Assembly: GCA_963712565.1 (NCBI GenBank)
Contig: CAVQIP010000077.1
Coordinates: 1-64,000 of the forward strand
Direction: 5' to 3'
Length of the DNA stretch: 64,000 nucleotides
Source: VAZQ01 sp963712565
Lineage (GTDB): Bacteria; Pseudomonadota; Alphaproteobacteria; Rhizobiales; Xanthobacteraceae
A program made the translations under genes and the position numbers. The notes under the pieces were generated by a model, which saw only the letters and a program-made list of their open reading frames with translations, had not been told where the DNA came from and did not search any database. Position 1 is the stretch's first letter; the number at the start of each line of letters is the position of its first letter. This document shows, one piece after another, positions 61,480 through 64,000 of this stretch.

Positions 61480-62709
61480 ATGCAGACGATGACGATGCAA
61501 ACGATGCGACCGGCTTGGGCTGCGCTGGCGGTGCTGCTGATCGCGATTCCGACGGCGGCATTCGGCCAGGCGAATTGCCGCAACAGCGGCGCGTTCGAAC
61601 CCTGGCTCGCCGACTTCAAGAAGGAAGCTGCGGCCAACGGCATTTCGCAATCCGCGATCGCGGCCGCCTCACCCTACCTGGTGCTCGACCAGCGCATCAT
61701 CAATATCGACCGCGGGCAGAAATTCTTCGCCCAGAACTTCCTCGAAATATCCGACAAGATGCTGGCGGGCGGGCGCCTCCCGAACGGCGCCGCCCAGATG
61801 AAAAAGCACCAGGCGCTGTTCGCGCGGGAGATGAAGGACTTCGGCGTGCCGGCGTCCGTGATCACCGCCTTCTGGGGGTTGGAAAGCGATTTCGGCGCCG
61901 GCCAGGGCAAGGACCACTCGATCAAGTCGCTGGCGACGCTTGCCTACGACTGCCGCCGCTCGGAGATGTTTCGCGGCCATCTGTTCGATGCGCTGCGCCT
62001 GATCGAGCGCGGCGACCTGCGCGCCGATGAAATGATCGGCTCGTGGGCGGGCGAGCTCGGGCAGACCCAGATGATGCCGTCCGAATACATGGCGCACGCC
62101 ATCGACTACGACGGCGACGGCAGGCGCAATCTGATCAAGAGCGTGCCGGACGTGATCGGCTCGACCGGAAAGTATCTCGTCCATCTCGGCTGGAAGCGCG
62201 GCGAGCCGTGGCTGCAGGAAGTGCGCGTGCCGGCGAACCTGCCCTGGAAGGAGGCCGATCTTTCGGTCCAGCATCCGCGCTCGAAATGGGCGGCCTGGGG
62301 CGTCACCCACGCCGACGGCAAGCCGCTGCCGAACGACAACATGCCGGCTTCGGTGGTGCTGCCGTTGGGCCGGTTCGGACCGGCCTTCCTCGCCTACGAC
62401 AATTTTCAGGCCTACCTGAAATGGAACCAGTCGCTCAACTATTCCTTGACCGCGGCCTATTACGCCACGCGCCTCGACGGCGCGCCGGCCATGAACAAGG
62501 GCGGCCCGAATATTCCGAAAATCACCTTCGAGGAAACACGCGAACTGCAGGAGCTGCTGGCCAAGCGCGGCTACGACGTCGGCCGCATCGACGGCGTGCT
62601 CGGGCTCAAGAGCCGCATCGCGATCCGCGACGTGCAGATCAAGTTCGGCCTGCCGGCCGACGGCTGGCCGACGGCGGAGCTGCTGGCGCGAATGCGGGCC
62701 GGGAGATGA
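61480..62709 (+). CDS. Lytic murein transglycosylase (MltB-like)
   Basis: The 409-residue product has a signal peptide (WAALAVLLIAIPTAAFGQ) and the SLT_2 domain: FEPWLADFKKEAAANGISQS, FWGLESDFGAGQGKDHSIKS with the catalytic Glu135, WAGELGQTQMMPSEYMAHAI and GSTGKYLVHLGW. A peptidoglycan-binding repeat ends it (LQELLAKRGYDVGRIDGVLG). It cleaves glycan strands in the periplasm to 1,6-anhydro products. There is no lipobox, so it is soluble. Confidence 0.93.
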   Translation: MQTMTMQTMRPAWAALAVLLIAIPTAAFGQANCRNSGAFEPWLADFKKEAAANGISQSAIAAASPYLVLDQRIINIDRGQKFFAQNFLEISDKMLAGGRLPNGAAQMKKHQALFAREMKDFGVPASVITAFWGLESDFGAGQGKDHSIKSLATLAYDCRRSEMFRGHLFDALRLIERGDLRADEMIGSWAGELGQTQMMPSEYMAHAIDYDGDGRRNLIKSVPDVIGSTGKYLVHLGWKRGEPWLQEVRVPANLPWKEADLSVQHPRSKWAAWGVTHADGKPLPNDNMPASVVLPLGRFGPAFLAYDNFQAYLKWNQSLNYSLTAAYYATRLDGAPAMNKGGPNIPKITFEETRELQELLAKRGYDVGRIDGVLGLKSRIAIRDVQIKFGLPADGWPTAELLARMRAGR

Positions 62710-62751
62710 TCTTCAGGCAACCGTCCCGCCGACCGATTTCGCCGCCTGGTC

Positions 62752-63771
62752 TCATTCCGCGCTGAGCCCCGCCGCCGCGGCGATGGCGGGCCACTTCTTC
62801 GTGTCGTCGTGCAGGAAGGCGCCAAATTCCTCGGACGTCATCGTCCTGGGGACGAAGCCCAACGCCTTGAGATCGTCCTGCACGCCCGGATCGCGCAAGG
62901 CCGTATTGTAGGCTTCGTTGAGCTTGCGAATGAGATCCGGCGGCGTGCCTTTCGGCGCGAGAATCCCGAACCAGGCGCCGGCATCGAGCTCGGGCAGCGG
63001 CAGGCCGGCTTGCGCGAAGGTCGGCAGCTCCGGCAGCGTCTCCACCCGCTGCTGCGAGCCTAGCGCGAGCGCGCGCACCTTTCCGCTGACGATCACGGGC
63101 TTGGCGAGGGGCGTGACCATGGTCATGTCCACGTGGCCGGCGATCACGTCGGTGAGGGCGGGCGCGCCGCCGCGATACGGCACCGGCCGCAGCGTGAGGC
63201 CGCTGCGCACGCGAAACAGCTCGGCGGCGAGATGCGGCATCGTTCCGGCACCGGGATGCGCGTAGGTCAGCGTGTCGGAGCTCTTGTATCTGCCCAGCAG
63301 TTCGGCGAGCGTCGCCACCCCGCGCGCCGGGTTGATCACCAGGATCATCGGCGCATTGACCAGGAATGCGACCGGCACGAAATCTTGCGCGGCGTCATAG
63401 GGCACCTGCTTGTAGAGTGCCGGATTGACCGAGAGCGCGACGCCGTTCTGAAGCAGCGTGTAGCCATCGGGCTGGGCCCTGGCGACCGCGAGCGACGCGG
63501 TCATGGTGCCGCCGCCGGGGCGATTTTCCACCACGATTTGCGCGCCCAGCACTTCGCCGGCGCGCCGGCTGACGGTTCGCGCGGCCGCATCCTGACCGGA
63601 GCCGGGCGCGAGGCCCACCACCAGCGTGATCGAGCGGCTGGGGAAGGTCTGCGCATGCGCCGGCGCCGAGGAAGCCAAGCCTGCCGCCACGCCCACTGCG
63701 ACGCCGGCCGTCGCTGCCACGAAGGCGCCGCGGCGTGGCGGGCGCGACCGTTGCGGCAGCATCGGTTTCAT
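62752..63771 (-). CDS. Tripartite tricarboxylate (TctC/Bug) substrate-binding protein
   Basis: The start is ATG 63769-63771, which overlaps the stop of the upstream gene as ATGA. The 339 residues have a signal region (GAFVAATAGVAVGVAAGLAS) and the Bug pattern: FPSRSITLVVGLAPGSGQDA, QIVVENRPGGGTMTASLAVA, LRPVPYRGGAPALTDVIAGH, LPELPTFAQAGLPLPELDAG and WFGILAPKGTPPDLIRKLNE. It is a periplasmic carboxylate receptor without membrane partners here. Overlap with a MetE-like gene suggests a shared transcript. Confidence 0.92.
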   Translation of the reverse strand: MKPMLPQRSRPPRRGAFVAATAGVAVGVAAGLASSAPAHAQTFPSRSITLVVGLAPGSGQDAAARTVSRRAGEVLGAQIVVENRPGGGTMTASLAVARAQPDGYTLLQNGVALSVNPALYKQVPYDAAQDFVPVAFLVNAPMILVINPARGVATLAELLGRYKSSDTLTYAHPGAGTMPHLAAELFRVRSGLTLRPVPYRGGAPALTDVIAGHVDMTMVTPLAKPVIVSGKVRALALGSQQRVETLPELPTFAQAGLPLPELDAGAWFGILAPKGTPPDLIRKLNEAYNTALRDPGVQDDLKALGFVPRTMTSEEFGAFLHDDTKKWPAIAAAAGLSAE

Positions 63772-64000
63772 CGCCACAGCTGCTTGCTCGCGATCTTCGC
63801 GCCGTCGACCAGCGACTTGAACTTGGCCCACACGATGCTCGGATGCACCTCCTTGGAGCCGGCGAAGGTGGCGAAGCCGCAATCGCTGCCGGCGATGACG
63901 TTCTCGCGCCCAACCACCTTGGCGTAGCGGCCGATGCGCTCGGCGACCAGCTCCGGATGCTCGACCAGGACCGTCGAGTGGGTGATCACGCCGGGGATCA
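63768..64000 (-). CDS. MetE-like (cobalamin-independent methyltransferase) protein, C-terminal part
   Basis: The gene runs off the right edge; only about 77 codons are visible. It reads IPGVITHSTVLVEHPELVAE, RIGRYAKVVGRENVIAGSDC and GFATFAGSKEVHPSIVWAKF. The 'viaGsDCGFaTfag...vhp.v...K' segment is the end of the UROD/MetE-type barrel, where Cys takes part in zinc binding. Free-standing proteins of this kind act in methionine synthesis or as thiol-dependent alkyl transferases. The stop overlaps the Bug receptor start. Confidence 0.75.
   Translation of the reverse strand, partial: IPGVITHSTVLVEHPELVAERIGRYAKVVGRENVIAGSDCGFATFAGSKEVHPSIVWAKFKSLVDGAKIASKQLWR

Overview
The window looks like chromosome of a high-GC alphaproteobacterium of the order Hyphomicrobiales (Rhizobiales), near the Bradyrhizobiaceae/Xanthobacteraceae. 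The evidence is an MbfA-type ferritin-exporter under an Irr-like ICE box, a DUF5681 protein, small Bradyrhizobium-type hypothetical proteins, many solute receptors (TctC/Bug and TAXI types), and families of short palindromic repeats of the 'TCATTGCCGGGCTTGACCCGG' kind. No rRNA, CRISPR array or complete tRNA was seen.

Layout. 0-4.3 kb is an accessory region with small proteins, an ABC-permease remnant, a tRNA-like fragment and two copies of a terminator-bearing element. 4.4-6.8 kb is a complete Lon protease outside the usual clpX-lon-hup context. 7-16 kb holds small proteins, an alpha/beta-hydrolase with a frameshift, a DMT exporter with a very histidine-rich tail, an ArsM-like methyltransferase, a DsrE protein, a winged-helix/TPR regulator, a short CDF transporter and a Crp/Fnr regulator. 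15.6-25 kb is a metal-handling region: a His/Met-rich secreted protein, a DoxX-like membrane protein, a decayed CzcA/CusA efflux pump, then a plus-strand copper operon (His-rich protein, lipoprotein, TolC-like channel, multicopper oxidase, cupredoxin, CusF-like protein). 25-32.5 kb has an HdeA-like protein, GNAT, glutathionyl-hydroquinone reductase, nitroreductase, then cupin + RuBisCO-like protein + NUDIX on the minus strand, and mbfA. 32.7-38.3 kb has a CocE/NonD hydrolase, a truncated IS110-type transposase and a broken arylsulfatase gene.

38.8-47.8 kb carries a TctC receptor, an SDR + hydroxypyruvate-isomerase-like pair, an isopropylmalate/tartrate-dehydrogenase-like gene, a methyltransferase-like gene, a MTHFR-like gene and a maleylacetate-reductase-like gene; several of these contain single frameshifts. 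48-52.4 kb is a TAXI-TRAP transporter operon with two receptors and one fused permease. Convergent to it (52.6-57 kb) is a gentisate-type ring-cleavage cluster: gentisate dioxygenase, SDR, two FMN reductases and a fumarylacetoacetase-family hydrolase. 57-60.5 kb encodes ergothioneine synthesis (egtB, egtD) and an unidentified protein. The window ends with a HbpS/GlcG-like protein, a lytic transglycosylase, a second Bug receptor and the 3' end of a MetE-like gene.

The most interesting points are the adjacent RuBisCO-like protein and cupin, the pair used in the methylthioadenosine-isoprenoid shunt of Rhodospirillum rubrum; a 159-bp repeat element flanked by a 15-bp direct duplication that separates a formerly overlapping TRAP receptor/permease pair; several composite palindromic repeat families; and three inverted-repeat operator candidates. 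At least eight genes carry frameshifts. These could be true decay or sequence error, and the reading of those genes depends on which.
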